Assembly: GCA_029204225.1 (NCBI GenBank)
Contig: MU831976.1
Location: 1 to 64,000, forward strand
Origin: Diphasiastrum complanatum
Taxonomy: Eukaryota > Streptophyta > Lycopodiopsida > Lycopodiales > Lycopodiaceae
DNA: 64,000 bases
Reading direction: 5' to 3'
The notes under the pieces were generated by a model. The model was given only the letters and a program-made list of their open reading frames with translations, was not told where the DNA came from and made no database searches. Within the stretch, counting starts at the first letter, position 1. Each line of letters opens with the position of its first letter. Positions 1 to 17,092 of the stretch are shown piece by piece. The position numbers were made by a program, and so were the translations under genes.

Positions 1-252
1 GAACAACCGGTTCCGGGTGCTTCAAAAGCAAAACTCGAGCTCCAGAACCGACTCCCACCGGGCCGCTGAGCTCCAGCCGCTGCACTCCGCCATCCCCAAG
101 GCACCTCGCAAAAACACAGGATCGCAACGATCGATGACGAAAAAGTAGACGAAGAAGCAGCAGCAGCAGCAGCAGCGATGGCGAGAGAGAGAAAAGAGAA
201 GGAAAGGGGTGGAAGGGCATAAGAAGGCTGTGGGTGGACTACAGCCTGGCAA
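1..252 (-). other. GC-rich block, possible first exon/5' UTR of a minus-strand gene leaving the window
   Basis: This is the most GC-rich stretch of the left end. Read on the minus strand it has a CT-rich leader (about 180-220), a CTG/AGC triplet run and then an ATG at 93-91 that opens MAECSGWSSAARW before a stop at 24-22. A CT-rich leader and GC-rich start resemble a plant first exon, and a GTGGGA sequence after the Ala-Ala codons could be a splice donor. This is inference only; no second exon is in view and no protein family is recognised. The longer 76-residue open frame over the triplet run is low complexity and I do not call it a gene. Confidence 0.2.
156..176. repeat. (AGC)7 trinucleotide microsatellite
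   Basis: Seven perfect AGC units, seen directly. It lies in the presumed leader of the possible minus-strand first exon. Confidence 0.9.
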
Positions 253-5155
<4,903 letters not shown>

Positions 5156-5160
5156 CCATC

Positions 5161-5893
<733 letters not shown>

Positions 5894-5931
5894 TGATTGT
5901 CTTGTGATCTGATAGTTGTTATTACAACATT

Positions 5932-6727
5932 TGATATTCTATGGCATGGAAGACTATAAGCCGATAGACACACACATGGACCAAGGATCCAAACTATAAA
6001 AGGACATGTGTCTCAGATCGCAAGCAGAATAGCAAGAAATGTGCAGATATTTTTATCAGTCGATAATTGGGTCTATAATGTATTCTATGGTCTGCACACG
6101 ACCTAATCTAGCATATGCAGTAAGCACACTGTCTCAATACATGTCCAATCCAAGCTTATAACATTGGAAGGCTCTGAAAAGAGTACTGAAGTACATTCAA
6201 GCTATGAAGCACTATGCTTTGTGTTATAATGGTAATATAGAACTAGCTGCACTTTCATTATTCAGATTCAGATTGGGCAAGAGATGTGGATACCAGGAAG
6301 TCCACAACATGTTATATTTGTTTCCTTGTAGGAGGACTCATTTTATGGAACAACAAAAAGCAAAAATGCATTTCGTTGTCCTCAACAGAATCCTAGTATG
6401 TTGCAGCTACATCAGCATTGAAGGAGATTATTTGGCTCAGAAGGTTGCTACAAGATCTATAATTTCCAAAGATCGGTCCAACTATACTCCAGTGCGACAA
6501 TTAGAGCTCCACGGCTCTATCTCTGAACCCACGAACTCATACTAGAACTAAACACATAGAAGTTCAGTTTCATTTTCTTAGAGAGAAAGTTCAGAATGAA
6601 GATGTTGTACTGAGTTATTGTCATACAGACAATATGTTGGCTGACATTTTGACAAAACCATTGTCAAGAAATAAACATTCTACTTTAGTAGATATGATAA
6701 ATCTCAATTTTAATTCAGATTCGTAGT
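5932..6727 (+). pseudogene. Copia A RT C-terminus and RNase H remnant
   Basis: Read with frameshifts, this encodes copia landmarks in order: a region ending in GMEDYKPIDTHMDQGS, the block IIGSIMYSMVCTRPNLAYAV, a cassette around ISLSSTES with flanking WLRRLLQDL, and the terminal RTKHIEVQFHFLREKV and DILTKPL blocks. These are the C-terminal reverse transcriptase and RNase H signatures of Ty1/copia polyproteins. Several in-frame stops and at least two frame changes show it is dead. It sits directly upstream of the polypurine tract and 3' LTR, its normal place. The strand is the same as the LTR orientation. Confidence 0.82.
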
Positions 6728-6745
6728 AGTAAGCTTAAGGGGGAG

Positions 6746-7438
<693 letters not shown>

Positions 7439-8776
7439 CAATCAAAATTGCTTTATTACTCCGTTCTTTACGTAATCCAAGATTCTACTTCTATTGTTAC
7501 TGTTTTTCTTTGTTGGAGATGACGACCTTCATCTCCACTGCGGCCTAGACACACACTCAATCGCTCCCCAACACCATCACATTATAATATAACACCAACT
7601 TTTCCAAAAGCCAATGAAGCATATTTTCATATATTGTCTATGTCACTACGTTATTGCCATACCCTAAAAATATACTATATTGTTCATGGGTGAAGGTCAA
7701 ATCTTTAAAACTTTGACTTTGGGGTGTCACAAGAGTATAAAAATGTCTAAGTGTTGGTGATCTATATAACGCACCATAGAGATCATGTGTTCATGTCACT
7801 GTAAAAAGTTCTTTCTCTCAAGTGGTGTATCATTTGATCATCTCCCAACCTCTTGCTCTCAAATGCTAGTGGGCCCCCATCTCATAGTAAGATTTCAAAA
7901 ACCTCTCACATTTTTTCTAACTACATGAAGTCTATCAAGATGAAATATTGAAATACTAAGGTTGACTAATTATATTCTTGAGTTACTAAAGACTTCATCC
8001 ATATTTTCATTCCATACAATGGGTTTACCATGTTTTTCATATGTTGTTTATCGCCCTCTTACCCCATTGATCTAAGAAGTTTCCACTTTAGCATGTCCTT
8101 CAATGAACTATTGAAATATTGCAACGAATATTAAGAAATATGTCAACTACTCAAAATACTCAAGAACTGCATGTCAGGGCAATTGAATAGAGCTTTGCGG
8201 AATGAGCCTTTCCCCTCGACGCATGAACTATGCCTATCAGATTCTTTGAAGTCGTCGGAATCAATAAGGTTGATTACATAGACAAATACAACATCGTTAG
8301 ATTGTTGATTGCAGAAGTGATAGACAGTCCAAACGATTCTATACAAGAGCAGTATTAGATAGAATTGTTAATCAGAGTAGCATACATTCATACTAGCATA
8401 AATCTAAACACAATAAGCCAATGTATTGGTTCAGAAAGTAACAAGCACAAGTCAATTGAAATAGAGAGCACGAGACAATTGCGATGATAACCGCGTACTC
8501 GAAACTAGCTCTAGTATGATAACAGCTTCGATGATTCGAAGATTATTCGATAGCTTACTCTGACACTCTGTCTAAATCTAATCGATGTAATAGCATCTAC
8601 TATATCTGTTGATTAATAAATTTCAATTGATTAACAACCACATTATTTGAGTATTCATTTATTTGCATTTATATACAAATGTATAGACTATTGGAATTTT
8701 AATTTCACTTCCAACCTGGACCTAAATCCTAGATTTAAGGTGAAAATTGACCAAGTAGCTATCTACCAAGCATAAG
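7439..8776. other. Intergenic stretch, nothing recognised
   Basis: AT-rich DNA between copia A and the gag of copia C. It may hold the lost 5' LTR of element C, but I see no primer binding site or LTR partner. Confidence 0.5.
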
Positions 8777-9310
8777 ATGGGATCTATTAGAGTATACCTT
8801 CTAGATGCTAGTGAGAGATTGAATTCTACTAATTATGCTATTTAGAAGGTTAGGATGGAGTCACTCATGGTGCTCCAAGACCTTTATGAGTTTCTGATTG
8901 AAGATGAAGATGAACCTCTAGGTGCACAGGAGTTAGCTAGATAGAAGAAGAGATATGGGCTTGCACTTCATTGTGTGAAGATAAATGTGAGCAATTTGTT
9001 GAGAGAAGTATCAGCATGTACTAGTGCTAAAGAGGCTTGGGAGTCTTTAAAATCAATCTATGAATCAAGCAACACTTCTAGAGTACTTATGCTTAGAAAT
9101 CAAATTTTGCAAAGATGAGGAGAAGTGAAGAGAGTGCACGAGATTATGTACTCAGAATCCGGTCTCTAAATAGGGAGCTGGCTTCCATTGGAGAGAAGAT
9201 TTATGATGGAGAGCTTGTACAAATTGTTCTTAATGGTCTAGGAGATGACTTTGCAAATTTGGTCCAAAGTTTTGCCATTCAAGACACTTTGCCAACAATG
9301 TATTAGTGGC
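8777..9310 (+). pseudogene. Copia C gag (UBN2-type) remnant
   Basis: ATG at 8777 opens MGSIRVYLLDASERLN, a typical copia gag N-terminus (a 'leucine ... LNSTNY' block). It then meets stops where a Trp codon is expected, for example TAG after NYAI. Downstream, KEAWESLKSIYE and LQIRSLNREL-type segments match the gag helical core (clear in 9115-9306). No intact frame remains. This gag belongs to a different copia lineage from that of copia B. Confidence 0.72.
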
Positions 9311-9439
9311 TGAAGAGTGTAGGATGCTCCACACCACAACAAGAATGAGTTCACTATCTTTGTAGCCAATTTCTCATTCAAGGGCAAAAAGAAGACCAAT
9401 GGAAAGAAGAAGCATCCAAAGGAGGCCAAAGAAGAGGAT

Positions 9440-9829
9440 GATGCATCAAGCTCAGAGGACAAGTCAAAGCAAAAATGCTTCTTTTGTGGAAAGAAGGGGG
9501 GGCATTATGCATCCGAATGCTACAAGAGGCTAAGAGCACAAGAGGAGGAGGACAAATAAGGAAACCTTGCACATGAGGAGGAGGAGGATGACGTAAGTGT
9601 GTTCTTGATGGCATCTACATCCTCACCAACAAGCAATGGCAATTCAAGAGATACATGGTGGATTGATAGTGGGCCTAGCTCCCACATGTCTTGTGAAAAG
9701 GACTTTTTCTCAACCTTACACTCATTCAATGATGCTAAAAAGCTTGTTTTTACTGCAAGTGATGAAGAGTGTAAGATAGATGGTGTTGGTACCATCTCTT
9801 TGTATCTAGAATCCTCAATAAGTCTTTGA
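9440..9829 (+). pseudogene. Copia C zinc knuckle and aspartic protease remnant
   Basis: A nucleocapsid knuckle is read at 9476-9520 as CFFCGKKGGHYASEC. This is CX2CX5HX4C, one Gly more than the usual CX2CX4HX4C, caused by an extra GGG codon. An acidic stretch leads to WWIDSGPSSHMS at about 9657-9692. That is the copia protease active site (normally DSGAS/T), with the Ala replaced by Pro. After about 9830 the frame breaks and gag-pre-integrase is not recognisable. Confidence 0.75.
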
Positions 9830-10089
9830 GCATCGTGTTTGTTCGATTTTTAAGAATGATGTTTGCATTGCAAAGGGATTTAAACATGAAAGATTGTTTA
9901 AGTTAGAAGCTAGTGTTGCTTTTGAGAGTGTGAGCGTGGCAAAGGAGGAGCCACTCAAGAGGAGATCTTGGAAAACTGTGATCTTGCTTGCATTGAGGAG
10001 GAGCATCAAAAGAAGGAAGATCTTGAGGATCAACCTCAAAGCATGAGAGTTCCAAGGAGGTCCTCAATGACAAAGGCCGAGTCATCAAA

Positions 10090-10562
10090 TTGCATGCAAA
10101 TTTCCATTCAAGTGTGCACTTTGCAAGGATGGTGAAAATTGAAGAGTCTACTATCTTTGAATACTTGTTGGATAGTATAAGTAGACATGGAGTGACTTGT
10201 TGCTTATCTTTAAGATCTATGATGTTTAGTACTCTTTACGACAAGACAATGAAATTAGATGCTTTCAAATCTCCATTTGTTGTTGATAAAGCAATTTCAT
10301 TGTATAACTATTTATATAATAGTTTGAATAGTGTCATAAAAGATGAAACATCATTTGTATTGGAAATCTTTGGATCCACATGCTTTGAGCATGATCATTC
10401 CAATGTAAGGACCAAAGATTATCCTATTTCAATGATAGGAATAATGGTTGTGTTTTGCTCTTCAAGTAGAGATTGTAGAATCTACTTGTTTCCCACCAAA
10501 CAAGTTGTCAATGGTGGAAATGTGATCTTTCAAGAGTGGAAGACTTGTAAACTTGAAGAAGC
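10090..10562 (+). pseudogene. Copia C integrase C-terminal segment (left of the B insertion)
   Basis: The 192-codon open frame starting at 10090 reads through the end of C into the LTR of B, so its last 36 or so residues are LTR sequence. Within it, FGSTCFEHDHSNVR followed by RIYLFPTKQVVNGGNVIFQEW matches the region after the copia integrase core, where other copia proteins have 'FGCTCFVH...' and 'SRDVIF'. The first half of the frame is not recognisable and may be chimeric. Confidence 0.62.
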
Positions 10563-11672
10563 TGTCGTAAAATCACGTGTGGGCATGAGCAGCAGTGGAA
10601 GCTCAAGGATTGGAGCGTGGCGTGTAGGAATGGAAATGCAACAATTAGCAGCAAAATTATTCAAGTAGAAGAATTCATATAGAATGCGCAAATGAACGAT
10701 GCAGTAGTGAGACAAAAATTGCACTCTAATAAAAATCAACAGTGAGTACAATAGCTTGAAGTAATAACTTCAGCTTGTTGATAACGTTGGCTACAGAAAA
10801 ACTCTAATTAAAAGAGAGAAAATCAATTAACTCAAAAATTAACACTTACATAGCTTGAATCAACTAATATATAGATTTACAAGTGTCCAAAAAAAAATAT
10901 ATCTTACAAGCCTTTAATGTTATTTACGCCAGTCTTTGCATATGTACAAAGATGGTAGCCACTAACCGCCTTTGGGATATTTGGTTTGTCCAGTTGTTTT
11001 TAGGGTTGCTGATAAGTTGGCGACGTCAGTCAGCCAATGTAGCAAAAATGTGCAAAAGTCAAAAAACCCGACGATGCCCTTAGACTGAAGGTATGCAGCT
11101 ATTGAATGTGCCCTTACACTAAAGGTATGTAAATTCCGAAGGCGCCTGTAGACTGAAGGCAGCGAAAAAGACGAAAAAAGACGAAAAAGGCATTCTGGCC
11201 AGCCTTATACTGAAGGCATTTAAGAATGGTTTCTAAGGCATTCTGGCCAGTCTTATACTGAAGGCAACGAAGAAGTTGAAGGTGCCTTAAACCAAAGGCA
11301 GTGAAGAAGGCGAAGGTGCCTTAAATTTAAAGGGAGTGAAAAAGACGAAAAAGGAGAAGGTGCCTTAAAAATGATTTCTAAGGCATTCTGGCCACTTGGC
11401 CAATGTGTCGCATTTTTCGTGAAGGGAAAAAGACAAAGGAGGCAAAAAAGAAAAAGGTGACTTAAGAATGGTTTCTAAGGCATTTTGGCCACTTGGCCAG
11501 TGTGTCGCATTTTTTGCTAAGGAGCGAAAAAGACGAAGGTGCCAAAAAATTGTTTTAAGGTAAAAGATAGGGAAAAAATGTGAAGATCCAAAAATATGAA
11601 GTCGGCCTTCGATTTTTTAGGATGCTTATTACTTGAATGATTTGTTTAAGTTTGAGCATAAAAAATCTAAGA
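10563..11672 (-). repeat. 3' LTR of copia B
   Basis: Direct copy of 15836-16923. Compared with its partner, many CG dinucleotides are CA or TG here. The LTR starts (minus) TCTTAGATTT, where the partner has TGTTAGATTT, so the terminal TG is mutated. TGCGACAC motifs (minus) lie near 11400 and 11505. Confidence 0.92.
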
Positions 11673-11681
11673 CTCCCCCTT
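11673..11681 (-). promoter_or_regulatory. Polypurine tract of copia B
   Basis: Minus strand AAGGGGGAG directly abuts the 3' LTR; this is the normal position of the plus-strand primer in LTR elements. Confidence 0.82.
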
Positions 11682-11689
11682 AATGTGGA

Positions 11690-12166
11690 TCCTGAAAAAC
11701 TTTGAATTTTAGATTTAATGATATCGTTAAATTTGAGATGTTGCTCCTTTGATAGAGCTTTTGTGAAGTAATATGCTGCAATGTAGTTTGTTCTGCAGAA
11801 GATCAATTCTACTTCCTTACTATGCACTTTCTCTCTAATGTAATGATACCTGATTTCTATATGTTTGCTTCAAGAGTGAAATCTTGGACTGAGAGAAAGT
11901 GCTATTGTGCTTTGATTGTCACAATAGATTGTTGTAGAAAGTGTTTGTGTAAGATTGAGGTCTGCAAGCAGTTGCCTGAGCCAGATCGCCTCTTTAGTTG
12001 CATTTGTGACAGCTACGTATTTGGATTCTGTTGATGATAATGCAATTGAGGTCTGCTTCCGGCTGTTCCATGAGATTGGGCCTTGGGTATATAAAAATAT
12101 AAAATCCATAAGTTGATTTTCTGGTGTCAACATCTCCTGCCCAATCCGCATCTGTGTAGGCTTCAA
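11690..12166 (-). pseudogene. Copia B RNase H domain
   Basis: The minus frame gives WNSRKQTSIALSSTESKYVA, WLRQLLADLNL, YCDNQSTIALS and, after a frameshift near 11870, the HSKEVELIFCRTNYIAAYYFTKALS tail. These correspond to the copia RNase H catalytic blocks (Glu of SSTESKY, Asp of CDNQS) and the LADIFTKAL terminus, the last here altered to AAYYFTKAL. The domain is recognisable end to end but split over two frames. Confidence 0.88.
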
Positions 12167-12537
12167 GGATGTTGGCAGTTTGGCTACCTTCGTATCAAAT
12201 GCTGAGAGTTGTCATTGCTTGGATGTACTTCATGATCTTTGTTAGCGCTTTCCAATGAGTTATGTCTGGATTTGATAGGAACTAGCTGAGTGTAATGACT
12301 GAATATGCAAGGTCTGGTCGCTTGCAGATCATTGCGTACATCAGTGAGCCGATGATGGATTGAAACGGGTAGCGCTTCATCTCCTCCTTTTATGCCTCAA
12401 TTTGAGGAGACTGTTCCTTTGATAGCTTTAGTCCAGGGTCGAGTGCAAAGAGATTTGCAGTTGGCCATTCCATGCTTTTCCAACACATTGTTGAGATATC
12501 GTTGCTGATTGATAATGATCAGTCTGCTGGGTCGATC

Positions 12538-13248
12538 TCATTGAATTTGGATTCCGAGACAATAGTGGGTTGGACCCATGTCAGTCATCTGGTATTCCTG
12601 GGCTAGCATGCATTTTGTATCCTTCATCATATTCAGATTATTACTCAATAAGAGTGTATCATCTACATAGAGAGTGATGATGATGAAGTAATCTGATACA
12701 GACTTGAAATAGACATTCGAGTCTGCTGAGTTTGGAATGAAACCATTCTCTATCAAAAATACGTTGATCTTCTGGAAACAGGCTCTGGGTGACTGTTTCA
12801 ACCTATAGAGCGCCTTGTGGATTTGGCATACAAGGTGTTGTTGCTTGCTATTGAGTTCGTATCCCTCTGGCTGCGTCATGTAGATTTCCTCTTCGATGGT
12901 TCCATTGAGGAAAGCGGTTTGGACATCCATCTGGTGGACTTCAAGATTTATTGCGGTTGCAAAGGATAGGAGTAGGCGGATCGAAGCATGTTTGACGACT
13001 GGGCTGAAGGTTTCTGAGTAATCCAGATCTGGAATCTAGGAAAAGCCTTTGGCGACTAGCCTGGCCTTGTAATGATTTAGCCTTCCTTCAATGTCATACT
13101 TTGTCTTGAATATCCATTTGCATGGAATTGGTTTTAGGTTCTTTGGCAGCTCAATGAGTCCATGTGTAATTCTCCATAAGAGAATCGAATTCGGTGTCCA
13201 TCGTTGCTTTCCACTGGTCGACATCAGGAGTAGACATCGCCTCAGCAA
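12538..13248 (-). pseudogene. Copia B reverse transcriptase
   Basis: Two minus frames cover the domain. The first (13248-13036) gives LKPIPCKWIFKTKYD and YKARLVAKGFS, then a stop. The second (12930-12538) gives MDVQTAFLNGTIEEEIYMTQ, LYRLKQSPRACF and the polymerase box LYVDDTLLL, ending near QMTDMGPTHYCLGIQI. YVDD, with both catalytic aspartates, is intact. In family members W/G-L-K-Q is usual before SPR; here it is RLKQ. Confidence 0.9.
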
Positions 13249-13405
13249 CTGTGTTTAGTTCTTGCATGAAGTAGCAGGTCGGATCATCCATAAATCTGGA
13301 TGGAGGTTGTCTGGACTTGTTCGACCTTCTAGGTTGAACTTCGGTCCTCTGATGTGGGTTGACTCATTGAGGTTCTAACTCATTGTGTGAGTCAGTTTCG
13401 AGATT

Positions 13406-14308
13406 CTACAGTTGACTCTCTAGATCGGAATTGACTGGTTGCACGATCCGTGAGTCTGAATTATCAGCAGCTTTTTCTTTGTGGTCGTTGAACTGGTCTT
13501 CCACGAAAATGACATCTCTACTGGTGAATGCCTTCTCGGTATCCAAATTGTAGAGCTTGTATGCCTTGTGGTATGGGGAATAGCCGATGAAGATCATTTT
13601 TCTGCTCTTGTTATCTAGCTTTCTTCTTAGATCCTCAAGGATCTGAGCGAATGCGATGCATCCAAACACTCAAATATGTTTGAGTGATGGTTTTGATCCT
13701 ATCCACACCTCATAAGGTGTCTTGTTGTTCAAGGCTTTGGTGATGGATCAATTCTGCAAGTAGGCAGCTGTAGTAATAGCCTCTGACCAGAATTTCTTTG
13801 GAAGAGAGGCATGGGCCATCATACTCTTGGCACTCTTGATGAGTGTCTGGTTCTTCCTCTCAGCTACACCATTGGACTAAGGTGAGTAGCTGGTTGTGTA
13901 TTGTTGAAGTATCCCGTTGGCCTTGCAGAACTCCTTGAATTCTGTGGAGATGTACTTTTTTCCTCCATCTATGCATAGCACCTTGATCTTCCTCTAGGTC
14001 TGGTTCTCTGCAAATGCCTTGAACTGCATGAAAGACTTGAATGCTTCGGACTTGTTCTTCAGATAATAGGTTGCAGTCCTTCGAGAGAAGTCGTCGATGA
14101 AGGTTAGGAAATAGAGAGCTCCCCCTGTGAAAGCAGTCTGCATCGGGCCACAAATGTCACTGTGTACAAGGTCAAGCAAGCCATTGGATGTGTGAACTGA
14201 GTCTGAACTGAAGGGACTTCTAGCATGTTTGCTGATAATACAACTTTCGCAAGGAGAAGCTGGCTTGCTGACTGAAGGCAGGTCTTGTACTAGACTTTGA
14301 GCTGACAT
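13406..14308 (-). pseudogene. Copia B integrase
   Basis: Minus frames give CESCIISKHARSPF (the second half of the HHCC zinc region), DLVHSDICGPM, then FLTFIDDFSRRTATYYLK. A shifted frame continues as IDGGKKYISTEF and later VAERKNQTL, the block around the catalytic Glu. VFGCIAFAQI and the SRDVIFVEDQF end of the domain follow at 13669-13406. The usual SDNGGEF reads as IDGGKKY, so the second catalytic region is altered. At least three frame changes or stops are present. Confidence 0.86.
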
Positions 14309-14390
14309 TTGCTGAATATTGTTGAAGCTAAGATGGCCAAGTTTGAAATGTCACAACATATCAGAAGTGGTTGTGTGAAGAGCTTGATTG

Positions 14391-15017
14391 TTAAGAATAG
14401 CAATGGCTGAGTTTGTACAAATAGCCGCTTCTCCTTCTGTAGGCTAGAACCTTCAGGGATTTGTCAAGAATTGTGTTGTCTTTTGTATCAAATTCAACCC
14501 TTCGACCTGAATCGGTGATTCTGCTAACTAAGAGTAGATTCTTGGTCAGATTTGGAATGTGGAGAACGTTGGACAACAACTTGACTTCACCTCTTTTGAG
14601 TTCAACTCTGACTGTTCCTTCACCTTTGATTGAATGCGATGAGTTGTCTCCAAGTTGCACAACTTGAGAGTGGGTGAATGACTTGTAGTCTTTGAACCAG
14701 TCGTGATGGTGAGTCATGTGTTGAGTTGCTCCGGAGTCTAGATACCAGAAATCGATATCCTGTTGTTTTCCGACTTTGGTCATGCAAGCTGCTAATTCAT
14801 CATCTTCTTCTTCTTCTTCTTGATTTGAGTGACTGGCTTTAGCACTATGTGCTTGTTGTTGGAACTGATTCTTCTTTTTGTTGTTGAAATTCAAAGTTTG
14901 GCAGTCCTTGATTTCGTGGCCAGTCCTCTTACAGTATCTGCAGAAAAGTTTCTGTGCTGGTTGGAATGATGAAGAGCTTGAATTCGATCCTGAACCAAAA
15001 TTTGGTCCAGATTGCAT
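14391..15017 (-). pseudogene. Copia B nucleocapsid knuckle and protease
   Basis: A 208-codon minus frame. It has a Ser-rich linker, then a perfect CX2CX4HX4C knuckle CRYCKRTGHEIKDC (14901-14942) for RNA binding, a Gln/Lys linker, an EEEEEDDE acidic run, and the protease active site WYLDSGATQHM (about 14714-14748). VLHIPNLTKNLLLVSRI, the usual block downstream of copia protease, follows. It ends in YLYKL, the start of gag-pre-integrase. This section is uninterrupted and is the best-kept part of the element. Confidence 0.9.
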
Positions 15018-15143
15018 GTTGCTCTTCTTGTCAGTAGAGCCTGACTTTGTAGACCTCTTGGATCTGAACTTCTGATTTTTTGAATATAGAGCCTGAGGAT
15101 CCGATTCTAAACCTGAGGAGGATGTTGATCTTCTGATCTCCTC

Positions 15144-15692
15144 TCATAGGAGCAGCAAAATTACTCTTGATAGAGTGAGATGCTCTTGGGTAAAAATTGC
15201 CATTACCCAATTTTCGTAGGCTTCAAGTAGACTCGATAATAAAATCATGAGTGCATCGGAATCTTCTATGACTGAGATAGTTGCAGTCATCTGTTCCATA
15301 AGATTTTTGAAGGTGTTGAGGTGGCTCGAAACACTATCTGCGTCAGACATTCTAAGGGTGGAGAATTTCTTCCTCAGATGAAGTTTGGAAGTAACGTCTT
15401 TAATGTCGTAGAGAGTTGCTAGGATGTCCCATGCATCCTTAGCCGTCTGAGCAGCACGTATGTGGCTGATCTGAGTGTCCTTGATGTTGAGGGTGATCAT
15501 GACAAATGCTTTGCCATCTCTCAATCTCCACTTGGTGATGGCGGCTGCATCACCTTCTGGTTTGAGCTCTATGCCATCAACGATGTCCCACAGTTCTTTG
15601 GCTAGAAGTATAACCTTCATCTTGAATTTCCAAAGATGGTAGTTATCTCCATCGAGTTTGTCAATGAGAGATGAACTAGATGATGGATCCAT
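15144..15692 (-). pseudogene. Copia B gag
   Basis: Chosen start is the ATG at 15692-15690, giving MDPSSSSSLIDKLDGDNYHLWKF. This is the canonical copia gag opening (LDGDNY..WKF), about 130 bases inside the primer site. The upstream in-frame Met at 15752 lacks family similarity. The UBN2 core follows (AKDAWDILATLYDI, LHLRKKFSTLRM). The frame ends near 15144 with RVILLLL, and the zinc knuckle continues in another frame, so one frameshift separates gag from its C-terminus. Confidence 0.86.
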
Positions 15693-15823
15693 TATGGTTG
15701 AACGAGTTCGTTGGTAGAAACAATGACTGTCGGAATACTGTTGGCTGCGCATTTGCTAGAAAGTCATCTTGATAGAAACAAGACTGATAATCCGCAATAG
15801 AAATGCAGATTACTGAAATGCCC

Positions 15824-15835
15824 GCTCTGATACCA
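15824..15835 (-). promoter_or_regulatory. Primer binding site of copia B
   Basis: Minus strand TGGTATCAGAGC, identical to the plant initiator Met-tRNA 3' complement, directly adjoins the 5' LTR end (TGTCGTAA on +). Confidence 0.93.
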
Positions 15836-16923
15836 TGTCGTAAAATTGCGTGTGGGCGTGAGCGGCAACGAAAGCTCGAGGATTGGAGCGCGGCGTGTAG
15901 GAACGGAAACGCAACAGTTAGCAGCAGAATTATTCAAGTAGAAGAATTCATACAAAATGCGCAAATGAACGACGTAGTAGTGAGACAAAAATTGCACTCT
16001 GATAAATATCAACAGTGAGTACAATAGCTTGAAGTAATAACTTCAGCTTGTTGAGCGTGATAATGCTGGCTACAGAAAAAATCTGATTAAAAGAGAGAAA
16101 ATCAATTAATTAAAAAATTAATACTTACAAAGTTTGAATCGGCTAATATATAGATTTACAAGTGTCAATAAATTTTTTTTTTACAAGCCTTTAATGCTAT
16201 TTATGCCAGTCTTTGCATATGTACAAAGTTGGTAACGCTAACTGCCTTTGGGATATTTGGTTTGTCCAGCTGTTTTTAGGATTGCTGATAAGTTGGCGAC
16301 AACGGTCAGCCAATGTAGCAAAAACACGAAAAACGTGAAATACCCGATGGTGCCCTTAGACTGAAGGTATGCAACTCCTGAAGGTGCCCTTACCCTAAGG
16401 CGCATGTAGACTGAAGGCAGCGAAAAAGATGAAAAAGAGAAAAAGGCATTCTGGCCAGCCTTATACTGAAGGCATTTAAGAATGGTTTCTAAGGCATTCT
16501 GGCCAGCCTTATACTGAAGACAACGAAGAAGTCGAAGGTGCTTTAAACCAAAGGCAGCGAAGAAGGCGAAGGTGCCTTAGATTTAAAGAGAGCGAAAAAG
16601 GTGAAAAAGGAGGTGCCTTAAATATGATTTCTAAGGCATTTTGGCCACTTAGCCAATGTGTCGCATTTTTTGTGAAGGGAAAAAGGCGAAGGAGGCGAAA
16701 AAGCAAAAGGTGCCTTAAGAATGGTTTCTAAGGCATTCTGGCCACTTGGCTAGTGTGTGCATTTTTCTCTAAGGAGCGAAAAAGGTGAAGATGCCAAAAA
16801 ATTGTTTTAAGGTAAAAGAAAGGGGAAAAATGTGAAGGTCCAAAAATATGAAGTCGACCTTCGGTTTTTCAGGATGCTCATTACTTGAACGATTTGCTTA
16901 AGGCTGAGCATAAAAAATCTAAC
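15836..16923 (-). repeat. 5' LTR of copia B
   Basis: Starts (minus) TGTTAGATTTTTTATGC and ends in ...TTACGACA, next to the primer site. It retains many CpG sites lost in the partner LTR. Confidence 0.92.
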
Positions 16924-17037
16924 AGAAGCACCTTTGGATCAACACCTTATTCAATTCATTGATGGTTTGGAGTCAAGTCAAGTGGAGGAGCAAGCTCAAG
17001 ACCAGAGGACTCCAAGACTTTCATATCAAACAAGTAC
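16924..17037 (+). pseudogene. Copia C integrase-RT linker (right of the B insertion)
   Basis: The + frame continues that of 10562 across the GAAGC duplication. It gives PLDQHLIQFI, then an acidic Gln-rich stretch with DQRTPRLSYQT and a stop at about 17045. Copia polyproteins have this kind of low-conservation linker between integrase and RT. Similarity to element C is lost beyond here. Confidence 0.68.
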
Positions 17038-17092
17038 TCAGAGATAATCAATTTTCCAATTGTTAATCTCTGTTCTGGAGTACAACTTAAGT
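17033..17092. repeat. Imperfect palindrome at the break of copia C
   Basis: GTACTC at 17034 pairs with GAGTAC near 17087. Inside it, AGAGATAATCAATT pairs with AATTGTTAATCTCT around a TTCC loop, with a short bulge. It could fold as a hairpin. It coincides with the point where recognisable element C ends. Confidence 0.5.

Larger units (their letters stand above)
10563..16923 (-). mobile_element. Copia B: near-complete minus-strand Ty1/copia element inserted in copia C
   Basis: Two LTRs (3' LTR 10563-11672, 5' LTR 15836-16923) flank all copia domains in order on the minus strand: gag, zinc knuckle, protease, integrase, RT and RNase H. The primer site (15824-15835) and polypurine tract (11673-11681) are in place. 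A perfect 5-bp duplication GAAGC (10558-10562 and 16924-16928) brackets it. Scattered stops (for example TAG/TGA inside integrase and RT) and frameshifts make it inactive. It is the most complete element in the window. Confidence 0.95.
8777..17037 (+). mobile_element. Copia C: decayed + strand copia element, interrupted by copia B
   Basis: The left part (8777-10562) carries gag, zinc knuckle, protease and part of integrase. The right part (16924-about 17037) carries the integrase/RT linker. The two parts are separated by copia B with a GAAGC duplication. Across the insertion the frame continues: the Lys-Leu-Glu-Glu codons at 10550-10561 join to the Pro-Leu-Asp-Gln codons at 16926. RT, RNase H and both LTRs are not visible. 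C is therefore older than B. Confidence 0.82.

Noticed and set aside
10090-10668. 192-codon ORF as a single host gene
   Set aside because: Its middle matches copia integrase and its end is the LTR of copia B; it is a chimera across an insertion site.
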